NCBI GenBank assembly: GCA_020161355.1
Contig: JAIUOF010000005.1
Span: 62,001-126,000 of the forward strand
Reading direction: 5' to 3'
DNA from: Bacteroidota bacterium
GTDB lineage: Bacteria > Bacteroidota > Bacteroidia > Cytophagales > Spirosomataceae
DNA: 64,000 bases
Shown: in pieces, positions 25,808-33,092 of the stretch
Layout: every line of letters starts with the position of its first letter
How positions within the stretch are numbered: the first letter of the stretch is position 1
Translations under genes and position numbers: made by a program
The notes under the pieces: generated by a model
What the model was told of the DNA's origin: nothing
Database searches by the model: none
The model's input: only the letters and a program-made list of their open reading frames with translations

Positions 25808-25820
25808 CGCCCTTTTTTTG

Positions 25821-25852
25821 GTTTCTTTTTTTGGGCGAGCAAAAAAAGAAAC
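25821..25852. repeat. Perfect 13-bp hairpin with GGCGAG loop
   Basis: GTTTCTTTTTTTG (25821-25833) and CAAAAAAAGAAAC (25840-25852) pair perfectly around GGCGAG. It adjoins the inverted repeat just upstream and is followed by a small CGCC-GGAA-GGCG hairpin (25857-25868). From memory, this TTTCTTTTT-GGGCGAG-CAAAAAGAAA design recurs between genes in other Bacteroidota. Confidence 0.6.
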
Positions 25853-25924
25853 TCCCCGCCGGAAGGCGACACAAAGTTGGATATTTAAAAAATACTATTT
25901 AATCACTTTAAACCCTTTAAAAAC

Positions 25925-26296
25925 ATGTCAAAACGTAACAAAATCATCTACTGGGTAGCCACACTTTGGTTATCATTGGGAATGACTTCCACCGGAATCG
26001 TTCAGATCATCAAACTCAAAGAAGAAGCCGAAATGATGAGACATTTGGGCTATCCTGACTATTTTATGCCAATTTTGGGCGTATGGAAAATTCTGGGAGT
26101 AGTTGCCATTTTAGTTCCTAAATTTCCTGTGGTAAAAGAATGGGCTTATGCCGGATTTTTTATTGCCATGTCGGGTGCTATGGTTTCGCATATAGCGGTG
26201 GGCGATGGAGCAAAGGAATTTTTCGGACCCACTTTATTGATAGTATTAACGGTGATTTCGTGGTATTTTCGTCCGGAAGGAAGGAAAGTAGCATAA
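25925..26296 (+). CDS. DoxX-like membrane protein
   Basis: A 123-residue integral membrane protein with four predicted helices: WVATLWLSLGMTSTGI, a MPILGVWKILGVVAIL pair, AYAGFFIAMSGAMVSHIA and FFGPTLLIVLTVISWYF. The LGYPDYFMPILGVWKILG motif is typical of the DoxX_2/DoxX-like family. Function is not established; relatives are linked to redox or respiratory membrane complexes. It follows the ArsR and AHSA1 genes across a repeat element, so it may or may not share their transcript. Confidence 0.85.
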   Translation: MSKRNKIIYWVATLWLSLGMTSTGIVQIIKLKEEAEMMRHLGYPDYFMPILGVWKILGVVAILVPKFPVVKEWAYAGFFIAMSGAMVSHIAVGDGAKEFFGPTLLIVLTVISWYFRPEGRKVA

Positions 26297-26343
26297 ATTT
26301 CTTAAATCATTTTTTTCTTGAAAACTTATAATAGCTAAATACA

Positions 26344-26922
26344 TTGAATCCAAAAGTTAATTTTTATTTCGAAAAAGCCGGAAAGTGGAAAGCTGAAGTA
26401 GAGAAACTCCGAAGCCTGGTGCTGGAGACAGGCCTCACAGAAGACTTGAAATGGGGTTGTCCTTGTTATACACTCGGTAAAGCCAATGTGGTGCTGATTC
26501 ATGATTTCAAGGAATATTGTGCTCTATTGTTTTTTAAAGGGGCCTTGTTGCAAAATGAAGATGGGCTGCTGATACAACAAACCGAAAATGTGCAGTCGGC
26601 CAGACAGATGCGGTTTGTTAATTTTCAAGAAGTTACAGATAGAGAAGCAATTATAAAAGCCAGAATTTTTGAGGCTATTGAGGTAGAAAAAGCCGGACTG
26701 AAAGTCGAACTCAAGAAAACCAAAGATTTTGAAGTACCCGAGGAATTTCAAGCTGTTATGGATGAAAACCCGGAAATCCAGACGGCATTTGAAGCACTGA
26801 CTCCAGGTCGGCAGAGGGCTTATTTATTCCATTTTGGACAAGCAAAGCAGTCGAAAACACGTGAGGCAAGAATTGAGAAATTTATTCCAAAAATCCTTGA
26901 AGGGAAAGGTTTGGATGATTGA
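26344..26922 (+). CDS. DUF1801/YdeI-OmdA family protein
   Basis: A 192-residue cytoplasmic protein starting at TTG; no ATG fits the N-terminus. The first half is a DUF1801-like domain (DLKWGCPCYTLGKANVVLIHDFKEYCALLFFKG). The C-terminal helical region (ALTPGRQRAYLFHFGQAKQSKTREARIEK) is the OmdA/YdeI signature, annotated as bacteriocin protection in Gram-positive bacteria. The role in this organism is unknown. It is a single gene. Confidence 0.85.
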   Translation: MNPKVNFYFEKAGKWKAEVEKLRSLVLETGLTEDLKWGCPCYTLGKANVVLIHDFKEYCALLFFKGALLQNEDGLLIQQTENVQSARQMRFVNFQEVTDREAIIKARIFEAIEVEKAGLKVELKKTKDFEVPEEFQAVMDENPEIQTAFEALTPGRQRAYLFHFGQAKQSKTREARIEKFIPKILEGKGLDD

Positions 26923-26932
26923 AAATTTTGGT

Positions 26933-26967
26933 TTTGGAATTTAGTTTACGGAAAAATTGTATTTTTG
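26933..26967 (+). promoter_or_regulatory. Candidate promoter of the vapBC-like operon
   Basis: TTTG (26933-26936) and TATTTTTG (26960-26967) are 23 bases apart, at the long end of the Bacteroidota promoter spacing. The antitoxin ATG follows at 26985. Confidence 0.4.
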
Positions 26968-26984
26968 TCTAAAACTCATTGAAA

Positions 26985-27199
26985 ATGAATACAGTGAAAG
27001 TTGATATTTTAAATCCAAAAGCAGAAATTTTGCTTAAAAATCTTGCTGACTTAAATCTTATTTCAATAAAAAAGATTCAAATTCTTCTGGTTTTAAGAAG
27101 GCCATAGAAAAATTGAGATCAAAAGCTGACTTAGCTCCAAGTCTGGATGAAATCACTGAAGAAGTAAAAAAGGTAAGAGAGAAAAGAGATTCTAAATAA
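26985..27199 (+). pseudogene. VapB-like antitoxin split by a -1 frameshift at A_AAA_AAG
   Basis: Starting at ATG 26985 the reading frame (MNTVKVDILNPKAEILLKN...) stops after 40 codons at TAG 27105-27107. Shifting back one base at 27074 restores a full 71-residue antitoxin that continues KDSNSSGFKKAIEKL and ends REKRDSK at TAA 27197-27199. That stop overlaps the toxin ATG (TAATG). The shift point is the heptamer A_AAA_AAG (27068-27074), in the phase needed for programmed -1 slippage. It may be a broken gene, an A-run sequencing error, or true frameshifting. The antitoxin family (PIN-partner, MNTVKV-N-ILNPKA type) is recognised from memory. Confidence 0.7.
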
Positions 27200-27603
27200 T
27201 GCCTCGAAAGATTATAATTGACACAAATCTTTGGATTAGTTTTTTGATTACAGGTAATTTTTCCCAGCTTGATACCATTATTTTAGAAAGAAAATGCAAG
27301 CAAATATTCAGTGAAGAATTATTGAATGAATTTCTGTCAGTAGTCAAAAGGCCAAAATTTAGAAAGTTTTTTGAACCTGAAGATATTGAAAATCTTCTGG
27401 AAGTAATCGAAGATTATGCTGAGTTTGTAGATGTTAAAACATCGGTTTCAATATGCAGAGATATGAAGAACAATTTTTTACTTTCTCTGGCAATAGATGC
27501 AATGGCAGATTATTTAATTACAGGCGACAAAGATTTATTGGAGTTGGTAAATATTGATAATACCAAAATATTGACAATGAGTCAGTTCTTAGCATTAATT
27601 TGA
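27199..27603 (+). CDS. PIN-domain toxin (VapC-like, COG1569 type)
   Basis: A 134-residue PIN-domain ribonuclease. Acidic catalytic residues are in IIIDTNLWIS (Asp8) and in the later block DYLITGDKDLLEL. The EELLNEFLSVVKRPKF segment is typical of the putative toxin component, PIN family. Its ATG overlaps the stop of the frameshifted antitoxin frame, so it would be coupled to translation in the -1 frame. The reading frame is intact. Confidence 0.88.
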   Translation: MPRKIIIDTNLWISFLITGNFSQLDTIILERKCKQIFSEELLNEFLSVVKRPKFRKFFEPEDIENLLEVIEDYAEFVDVKTSVSICRDMKNNFLLSLAIDAMADYLITGDKDLLELVNIDNTKILTMSQFLALI

Positions 27604-27620
27604 AATTTTAACATCAAATT

Positions 27621-28181
27621 ATGATATCAAAAGCACTTTCAACCGAAGAAAAAGATTCACTGCTAAAAGTCCTTAAAACCCGTTTTGAAAAAAATATGGG
27701 TAGGCATCCCGGTATAAAATGGGAAGAGGTGCAAGCCAAACTAGAGAATAACCCTGAAAAACTTTGGTCGCTTGATCAGATGGAACTCACTGAAGGCGAG
27801 CCGGATGTGGTTGATTTTGACGAGAAAAGTGGGGAATTTATCTTTTATGATTGCTCACCTGAGAGCCCAAAAGGCAGGCGTAGTCTGTGTTATGACAGGG
27901 CCGCTCTGGATGCCAGAAAGGAGTATAAGCCCGCCAACAGCATAATGGATATGGCTGCTGATATGGGCGTAGAAGTGCTTACAGAAGAGCAATATCGTTA
28001 TTTACAAACATTGGGCAATTTTGACCTCAAAACTTCCAGCTGGATTATCACCCCTCCTGAAATCAGGAAGTGGGGAGGGGCACTTTTTGGTGATCGCCGA
28101 TACGATCATGTTTTTACTTATCACAACGGTGCCGATTCATATTATGCTGCCCGAGGATTTAGGAGTGTGTTGAAGGTTTAG
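27621..28181 (+). CDS. DUF4256 domain-containing protein
   Basis: A 186-residue soluble protein covered by DUF4256. Features seen: LKTRFEKNMGRHPGIKWEEV near the start, the central FIFYDCSPESPKGRRSLCYDR, and the C-terminal ALFGDRRYDHVFTYHNGADSYYAARGFR. No function is established for the family. It lies 17 bases after the PIN toxin but is not a known part of such modules. It has no signal peptide or membrane segment. Confidence 0.88.
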   Translation: MISKALSTEEKDSLLKVLKTRFEKNMGRHPGIKWEEVQAKLENNPEKLWSLDQMELTEGEPDVVDFDEKSGEFIFYDCSPESPKGRRSLCYDRAALDARKEYKPANSIMDMAADMGVEVLTEEQYRYLQTLGNFDLKTSSWIITPPEIRKWGGALFGDRRYDHVFTYHNGADSYYAARGFRSVLKV

Positions 28182-28187
28182 AAAAGA

Positions 28188-28203
28188 TTCACTAATAAGT
28201 GAA
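28188..28203. promoter_or_regulatory. Candidate HigBA operator
   Basis: TTCACT-AATA-AGTGAA is a perfect 6-base inverted repeat, 50 bases before the higB-like start. Toxin-antitoxin operons of this kind are usually repressed by their antitoxin at such palindromes. The binding is inferred. Confidence 0.4.
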
Positions 28204-28253
28204 CTTTATTGAAAATATTTCTTTTCTTTGTATACTAATCCGTTAACTTAACG

Positions 28254-28598
28254 ATGTTTCGAAAAATAATTTTGCACAAAAAGTACTTTTATGATTTTTA
28301 TGAAAGTCAGACTGAAAAAGTCAAGGATAAGATTGACTACGTTCTTGATTTAATCAGAAAAGTGCAAAGAGTACCGGAGACTTTTTTGAAACATCTGGAA
28401 GGAACTGCCGGACTTTACGAAATCAGAGTAAAAAGTGGTACGAATATTTTCAGAATATTTTGCTTTTTTGATGAGGGAAAATTGGTAGTGTTAATTAATG
28501 CGTTTCATAAGAAAACTCAAAAAACACCCAAAGGAGATTTAGAGTTAGCGTTAAGGCTTAAAGAAGAATATTTTAAGGAGAAAGAAAATGGAAAATAA
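28254..28598 (+). CDS. HigB-type RelE-family toxin
   Basis: A 114-residue protein of the phage Gp49-like/RelE toxin family (DUF891). The sequence VPETFLKHLEGTAGLYEIRVKSG followed by IFRIFCFFD and LINAFHKKTQKTPKG is diagnostic; the last block carries the basic catalytic residues. It precedes and overlaps (11 bases) a helix-turn-helix antitoxin, the toxin-first order of HigBA. Confidence 0.9.
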   Translation: MFRKIILHKKYFYDFYESQTEKVKDKIDYVLDLIRKVQRVPETFLKHLEGTAGLYEIRVKSGTNIFRIFCFFDEGKLVVLINAFHKKTQKTPKGDLELALRLKEEYFKEKENGK

Positions 28599-28887
28599 AG
28601 AGAAATATTTAGATTTTGAAGATTTGCTTGAAAAGAGACATGGAAAAATTGGATCTCAGTCAAGAGACGATTTTGAGTTAAAATCGAAGGCATTTATTAT
28701 TGGCGAAATGATAAAAGAAGAAAGGAAATTAGCCAAATTATCCCAAGAACAGCTGGCCGAAAAAGCAGGTACCAAGAAAAGTTATATTTCAAGAATTGAA
28801 AATGGTAACAGTGACATTCAGTTAACCACTTTATTCAGGATTGTGGAGTCAGGCCTCGGTAAAAAGCTGAATCTGAGCATATTTTAA
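28588..28887 (+). CDS. HigA-type helix-turn-helix antitoxin
   Basis: A 99-residue protein with an XRE/Cro helix-turn-helix (LAKLSQEQLAEKAGTKKSYI, SRIENGNSDIQLTTLFRI; about residues 45-85). The N-terminal 40 residues should contact the toxin. It overlaps higB by 11 bases and ends at a strong terminator. It probably represses its own operon at the 28188 palindrome. Confidence 0.9.
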   Translation: MENKEKYLDFEDLLEKRHGKIGSQSRDDFELKSKAFIIGEMIKEERKLAKLSQEQLAEKAGTKKSYISRIENGNSDIQLTTLFRIVESGLGKKLNLSIF

Positions 28888-28916
28888 AAAAGCCGGAATT
28901 TTTTCTTCCGGCTTTT
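28886..28916. terminator. Terminator between higA and ppnP
   Basis: AAAAAGCCGGAA and TTCCGGCTTTT form an 11-base-pair stem with a 7-base T-rich loop. It serves both convergent genes. Confidence 0.88.
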
Positions 28917-28922
28917 CAATTT

Positions 28923-29204
28923 TTATTCATATTCACATAAATAACTGGTTTGGAAGGGTACGTTTACCCAAAACTTTGAGTTGGCAGGCACCTCGAAAGC
29001 TTCACCGTCTGAATAAACATTTATATCAGCTTCACCATCAATTTTTACCTCCATTTTTCCCTGAATTACGGTCATAGTTTCGGCCGAACCCGTGCTGAAT
29101 TCGTATTCTCCTTCATTCATAACGCCCACCGTTGACTTGCCATTTTCGGTTTTATAACCCAGTGATTTTACATTTCCCCCAAAATACTCGTTTACTGAAA
29201 TCAT
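28923..29204 (-). CDS. ppnP: Pyrimidine/purine nucleoside phosphorylase PpnP (DUF1255)
   Basis: A 93-residue cupin-fold enzyme. The family signature is clear: VNEYFGGNVKSLGY, TVGVMNEGEYEFSTGSAETMT and SDGEAFEVPANSKF. It phosphorolyses several nucleosides to free base and ribose-1-phosphate. Length is exactly typical. It is transcribed leftward from the spacer shared with the ABC transporter; a -7-like TATTTTTG faces it at 29233-29226. Confidence 0.95.
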   Translation of the reverse strand: MISVNEYFGGNVKSLGYKTENGKSTVGVMNEGEYEFSTGSAETMTVIQGKMEVKIDGEADINVYSDGEAFEVPANSKFWVNVPFQTSYLCEYE

Positions 29205-29269
29205 TTATCGTTTATATTTTTTCTGCAAAAATATTCAAAAAAACAGATTCTTTACCGCTTAAATAATTA

Positions 29270-29293
29270 TTGTTAAAACAATATCAGTGATAT
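29270..29293. promoter_or_regulatory. Two adjoining palindromes in the ppnP/ABC spacer
   Basis: TTGTT-AA-AACAA (29270-29281) is followed directly by ATATCA-G-TGATAT (29281-29293). Both are perfect. They lie 26 bases before the ABC ATPase start and are possible operator sites. Weak inference. Confidence 0.3.
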
Positions 29294-29318
29294 GTTTTTT
29301 TTGTAAAAATTTCGCAGG

Positions 29319-29948
29319 ATGCTTCAAATCAAGGGATTTCGAAAATCGTATCATGAAAATGTAATTCTTGATGTGCCCGACCTGGTTATAGGTAAGGGTG
29401 TAATTATCTTTCAGGGGCATAACGGCTCCGGAAAATCCACCTTCCTGAAGGCCATTTCGGGTATGATTCCATTTGATGGAGAAGTGGTTTTGGGTAATGA
29501 ATATTTCCTTTCGAAAGACCCGATATTGTTCAGGAAATGGGTCAATTACAGTGCTGCCGAGCCACAATACCCCGATTTTATCTCAGGAAAAGAGATTATA
29601 GACTTTTACCTTAAAGTTAAGGGTGGGAAAATGTCTGAAATTGAAGAATATGTTAAATTGTTGCATGTCAATAGCTTTTACAAGAACCCGATTGGCAGCT
29701 ATAGCTCAGGTATGCTCAAAAAGATTTCGCTGATTTCTGCTCTATGTGGAGAACCAAAAATCCTCGCATTGGATGAGCTCCTGACCACTATTGATGTGGA
29801 AAGTCAACATATGTTTCTGGAAATACTAAAGCAGAAAGTAGCGGATGGGGTGAGTGTTTTCATTGCCTCACATCATGAGATTGACCAGAATATTTTGCCT
29901 GTAAATCAGTATTTTAAGGTACAAAATCAAACCATCACGCAACTATGA
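29319..29948 (+). CDS. ABC transporter ATP-binding protein
   Basis: A 209-residue ATPase subunit. Walker A is GHNGSGKST (residues 33-41), the signature is SYSSGMLKK, Walker B is ILALDEL, and the switch histidine is in ASHHEI. The short form resembles CcmA/NatA-like exporters. Its stop overlaps the next gene's start (ATGA), so the two work as a pair. The substrate is not evident. Confidence 0.92.
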   Translation: MLQIKGFRKSYHENVILDVPDLVIGKGVIIFQGHNGSGKSTFLKAISGMIPFDGEVVLGNEYFLSKDPILFRKWVNYSAAEPQYPDFISGKEIIDFYLKVKGGKMSEIEEYVKLLHVNSFYKNPIGSYSSGMLKKISLISALCGEPKILALDELLTTIDVESQHMFLEILKQKVADGVSVFIASHHEIDQNILPVNQYFKVQNQTITQL

Positions 29949-31018
29949 TTTTGATCAAAACCATCGTCAGGAACTATTATAAACAAAATGTGGGCTTTTA
30001 TCTGCTCATTTTTATGCTGGCATTTGGTTTTATGAAAGGGCCTGACCACAAGCGTCTGATTTTGAGTATTTTGCAGGCTCCATATATGTTGGTTTATGTG
30101 ACCATTGCATGGATTTTCCATATATTGAAAACCAATTTCTTTTTCAGACAAAACCTTACCGACAGCCGAAATCTTTTTCTTAAAGACCTTATTTTGGCAA
30201 AACCGTCTTTTTTAATCTCCGAGTTATTGTCGGCTCAAATAGCCTTTAATCAGCCCTTTCTTTTCTATGCTGTAGCAATGGTCATTTTAGGATTTGCCAG
30301 TAATTTGATATTGCCGGCAGTTTTCATAATTATTATTCAAATCGCATTGATTTTGATTCCGGCGGTACATCTTTATTTTGAAATCAAAAGAACTGACGAA
30401 CCCCAAGCGAGTATTTTTTCCTTGAACTGGCTTCCCCGTTTGCCCCAGCATCTTTGGTTTGTTTCTTATCTTTTCAGAAAACAACCCATGTTAATCCTGA
30501 GTCTTAAGTTCTTTTCCTGGTGTACAATATTTGGTGCAGCCCAGCTTTTTCCAACCGATGACTATGATTTTAGACTTTTAAATCTGGGAATCTGGATTTT
30601 GAGCTTAGGACAGTTTGTTTTGGGGCAAGAATATTACAGATACTTTGTAAGAAACGTTTTTTTTGAAAAAAATCTACCAATTTCAACGAACAAAAGGTTA
30701 AGTAGCCTGCTTCTTTTATCCTTGATTTTAAGTATTCCTGAATTTTATTTGATTTCGGTCAACTGGTGTCCATTGATTTCAATTGCTGATTGGCTTTCTG
30801 CTTATTTATATTTTCTTTCTTTGCAGACATTCTGGATTATTTTTCAATTCAAAGTCACCCATCCTGATGATAAAACGGATCTGAGGGTGTTTACCGCACT
30901 GGGTTTGATTTTCTTTTTAATCATGTTCAAAGTTAATCTGGCTTTAGTGGGGGTGGTCTTTCTGATTTGGGCTTATTTAATATATAACAGTCGATATCAA
31001 AATTCAGAGAGTTTTTAG
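29945..31018 (+). CDS. Multi-spanning membrane protein, probable ABC permease
   Basis: A 357-residue hydrophobic protein with about eight to ten predicted transmembrane helices, beginning with YLLIFMLAFGFM. It is translationally coupled to the ABC ATPase by a 4-base overlap, which makes it the likely membrane partner. I recognise no named permease family. Low-complexity aromatic helices (FFLIMFKVNLALVGVVFLIW) and a basic middle loop are visible. An exporter role is inferred from the ATPase only. Confidence 0.7.
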   Translation: MILIKTIVRNYYKQNVGFYLLIFMLAFGFMKGPDHKRLILSILQAPYMLVYVTIAWIFHILKTNFFFRQNLTDSRNLFLKDLILAKPSFLISELLSAQIAFNQPFLFYAVAMVILGFASNLILPAVFIIIIQIALILIPAVHLYFEIKRTDEPQASIFSLNWLPRLPQHLWFVSYLFRKQPMLILSLKFFSWCTIFGAAQLFPTDDYDFRLLNLGIWILSLGQFVLGQEYYRYFVRNVFFEKNLPISTNKRLSSLLLLSLILSIPEFYLISVNWCPLISIADWLSAYLYFLSLQTFWIIFQFKVTHPDDKTDLRVFTALGLIFFLIMFKVNLALVGVVFLIWAYLIYNSRYQNSESF

Positions 31019-31329
31019 TATTCATGAGGAAAGTTTGGGCTAAAGCACTTTTGCGTGTGGTCGAATGTTTTTATCCACCTGCTAAAGCTACTGGTAATTG
31101 ATTTTTATTGTTATAAAATGGAAATGGGCTTTAGCCCATTTTATAAAGGTAATTATTAGGTAACAAGGGCTTTAACCAAATTTTTATTCACACATTTTTT
31201 TTATAAAATAATAATCTAATTTAAACCAAATGACGCTATTTTCATTGATAATTAAATATGGCTGGGTCAAAACCTAATTCCCAAATTCCTCAATAATCCA
31301 TTATCTTTACCAATAATTTTGACTGAAAA
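31019..31329. other. Non-coding spacer of about 310 bases before rsmG
   Basis: It holds the GCTWWAGC palindrome cluster in its left half. The right half is AT-rich, with no convincing promoter or reading frame. No RNA gene recognised. Confidence 0.4.
31037..31176. repeat. Cluster of palindromes built on GCTAAAGC/GCTTTAGC
   Basis: Four related cores occur in 140 bases: GGGCTAAAGC (31037-31046), CCACCTGCTAAAGCTACTGG (31075-31094, imperfect palindrome), a hairpin with AATGGGCT-TT-AGCCCATT inside TTATAAAAT flanks (31111-31146), and GGGCTTTAACC near 31166. They look like decayed copies of an interspersed palindromic repeat. Confidence 0.5.
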
Positions 31330-31959
31330 TTGGACAGCGTAACACTAATTCAAAAGTATTTTCCTGAATTGACCACCGAGCAAATCGTGCAATTTGGTCG
31401 CCTGAGAGAGCTTTACGAACTCTGGAATGCCCAGATCAATGTGATTTCCAGGAAAGACATGGAGCATCTTTATGAGAAGCATGTTTTGCACTCATTGGGT
31501 ATCGCCAAGGTTTGTAGTTTTGTAGATGACACAGAAATTTTGGACGTTGGAACAGGCGGTGGTTTTCCCGGAATTCCTTTGGCTATCATGTTTCCCAATG
31601 CACAGTTTCATTTGGTTGATTCTATCGGGAAAAAGATCAAAGTTGTAACAGAAGTTGCTACAGCACTAGGCTTGAAAAATGTAAAGGCCGAGCACGAAAG
31701 AGCTGAAAAAATTCATCATACTTACGATTTTGTGATAAGCAGGGCAGTGACCCGTATGGCTCCTTTTATGGGTTGGATTCAAAACAAAATCAACCGAAAT
31801 CACTACAATCCTTTAGATAATGGCGTGCTATATCTTAAAGGAGGCGATTTGACGGAAGAACTCTCCGAAATCAAAAGAAAATACAAGCTGTACAACCTTC
31901 CCGATTACTTTGAAGAGGAATTTTTCGATACCAAAAAAGTAGTTTACGTTCCATTCTGA
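31330..31959 (+). CDS. rsmG: 16S rRNA (guanine527-N7)-methyltransferase RsmG
   Basis: A 209-residue methyltransferase starting at TTG (MDSVTLIQKYFPEL), where the family normally starts. The S-adenosylmethionine motif is ILDVGTGGGFPGIPLAI. The KHVLHSLGI and FVISRAVTRMAPF blocks are typical of RsmG/GidB. It methylates G527 of 16S rRNA; loss gives mild streptomycin resistance in other bacteria. It is followed after 2 bases by a metzincin-like gene. Confidence 0.95.
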   Translation: MDSVTLIQKYFPELTTEQIVQFGRLRELYELWNAQINVISRKDMEHLYEKHVLHSLGIAKVCSFVDDTEILDVGTGGGFPGIPLAIMFPNAQFHLVDSIGKKIKVVTEVATALGLKNVKAEHERAEKIHHTYDFVISRAVTRMAPFMGWIQNKINRNHYNPLDNGVLYLKGGDLTEELSEIKRKYKLYNLPDYFEEEFFDTKKVVYVPF

Positions 31960-31961
31960 TC

Positions 31962-32642
31962 ATGGCAGCTGTTGCAAATTTTGACCTGGAAAAAAGAACT
32001 TTGGTCATTGAGGCTCATCTAGCCCTTTATGGTTCTCTGGCAACCCAACAAATTGGTGAAAGGATAGTTTCTGAAATTAACCGGATGTGGAATGAGCCCA
32101 AAGCTGCAATTGAAGTGGACGGCACGCTTTTCGACATCGTGTTTCACGTTGATTTTGGTGTATATTCACAAAATGATATCCTGAAAATGTTTGCTGAAAA
32201 CACCAGTCACCGGGTAAATTTTATCAGAATTGAAGAAAGAAACATAGCCGAACGCTCCATGATGGGCTTTGGACTGGGTGAAAACTCAGGTCATTGGCTC
32301 ATTACTGACCAATTGGGTGATAGTACTACTGCAGCACATGAGTTTGGTCATGCTTTGGGCTTGCCCCACCCCGATGAGCTGGATTTCAGAAACAGTGGGA
32401 ATCCTCCTATCATGGCACCAAGAGGTACTTTGGTCGATGCCGACTTCCAGTGGAATCCATTAGCCGAGCCCGGTATGACAGGCGGTACCATGCGGCCTAT
32501 CCATCGGCGGGTTTGGGCTTATGAGGTTTTGAATGTGGTGAAGGATAAAATTTTGGGCACCACTGATTCGTTTACTATTGGTAATCTCAGCCCACATTTG
32601 TATGACGAAATAGGTCAACCGGCTACATTATCGGTTTCGTGA
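31962..32642 (+). CDS. Signal-less metzincin (M10-like) zinc metalloprotease
   Basis: A 226-residue protein. The zinc site HEFGHALGLPHPDE (His126, Glu127, His130, His136) and a Met-turn NPPIMAPRG (Met151) define a matrixin-like metzincin. There is no signal peptide or propeptide: it starts MAAVANFDLEKRTLVIEAHL. It lies 2 bases after rsmG, so it is probably co-transcribed with it. Metzincins are usually secreted, so a cytoplasmic one is odd; export by another route or a structural role is possible. Confidence 0.82.
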   Translation: MAAVANFDLEKRTLVIEAHLALYGSLATQQIGERIVSEINRMWNEPKAAIEVDGTLFDIVFHVDFGVYSQNDILKMFAENTSHRVNFIRIEERNIAERSMMGFGLGENSGHWLITDQLGDSTTAAHEFGHALGLPHPDELDFRNSGNPPIMAPRGTLVDADFQWNPLAEPGMTGGTMRPIHRRVWAYEVLNVVKDKILGTTDSFTIGNLSPHLYDEIGQPATLSVS

Positions 32643-32693
32643 TAAACTATTTTATAAAAATTGAGTCAAAGGAATAATTTTCAAATAATTACG

Positions 32694-33050
32694 ATGAAAA
32701 AAAATATCAATATTCTGTTTACAATCCTGATAGCAGCACTGTGGTCATGTGCTCCTGCAACTACGCCTACCAGTAATAAGCCAGCAACTACAGTAACAGA
32801 CAGCAGTAGTCCGGAGGCTCAAGCCAAAGCAGTAACCGATAAAATGACTCAATCGCTGGCGTTGAGTACTGAGCAAGCCGATAAGGTGTTGATGATCAAT
32901 GTTGTGAATTTTAAGATAGTCAAACGTCTCAGAGAAACCAATGACACCGGGAAGCTGTCCTCAACCAAAGAAAAATATCAAAGTGAGATGAAAGAAGTGC
33001 TTAATGAACAGCAGTTTACCAAGTTTTTGACCGAATTTTCAGAAATATAA
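32694..33050 (+). CDS. Small lipoprotein, tandem paralogue 1
   Basis: A 118-residue lipoprotein started at the ATG at 32694 (MKKNINILFTILIAALWSC, lipobox Cys19). A Thr/Ser/Pro-rich linker follows. The C-terminal helical region (AKAVTDKMTQSLALSTEQADKV onward) recurs in the next gene. It may be a Spy/CpxP-like periplasmic helical protein, but the LTxxQ motif is not exact. Function unknown. Confidence 0.75.
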   Translation: MKKNINILFTILIAALWSCAPATTPTSNKPATTVTDSSSPEAQAKAVTDKMTQSLALSTEQADKVLMINVVNFKIVKRLRETNDTGKLSSTKEKYQSEMKEVLNEQQFTKFLTEFSEI

Positions 33051-33092
33051 CTTTGAATCAAATCCGGTTTTTACCAAAAAAAAGAATCAAAA

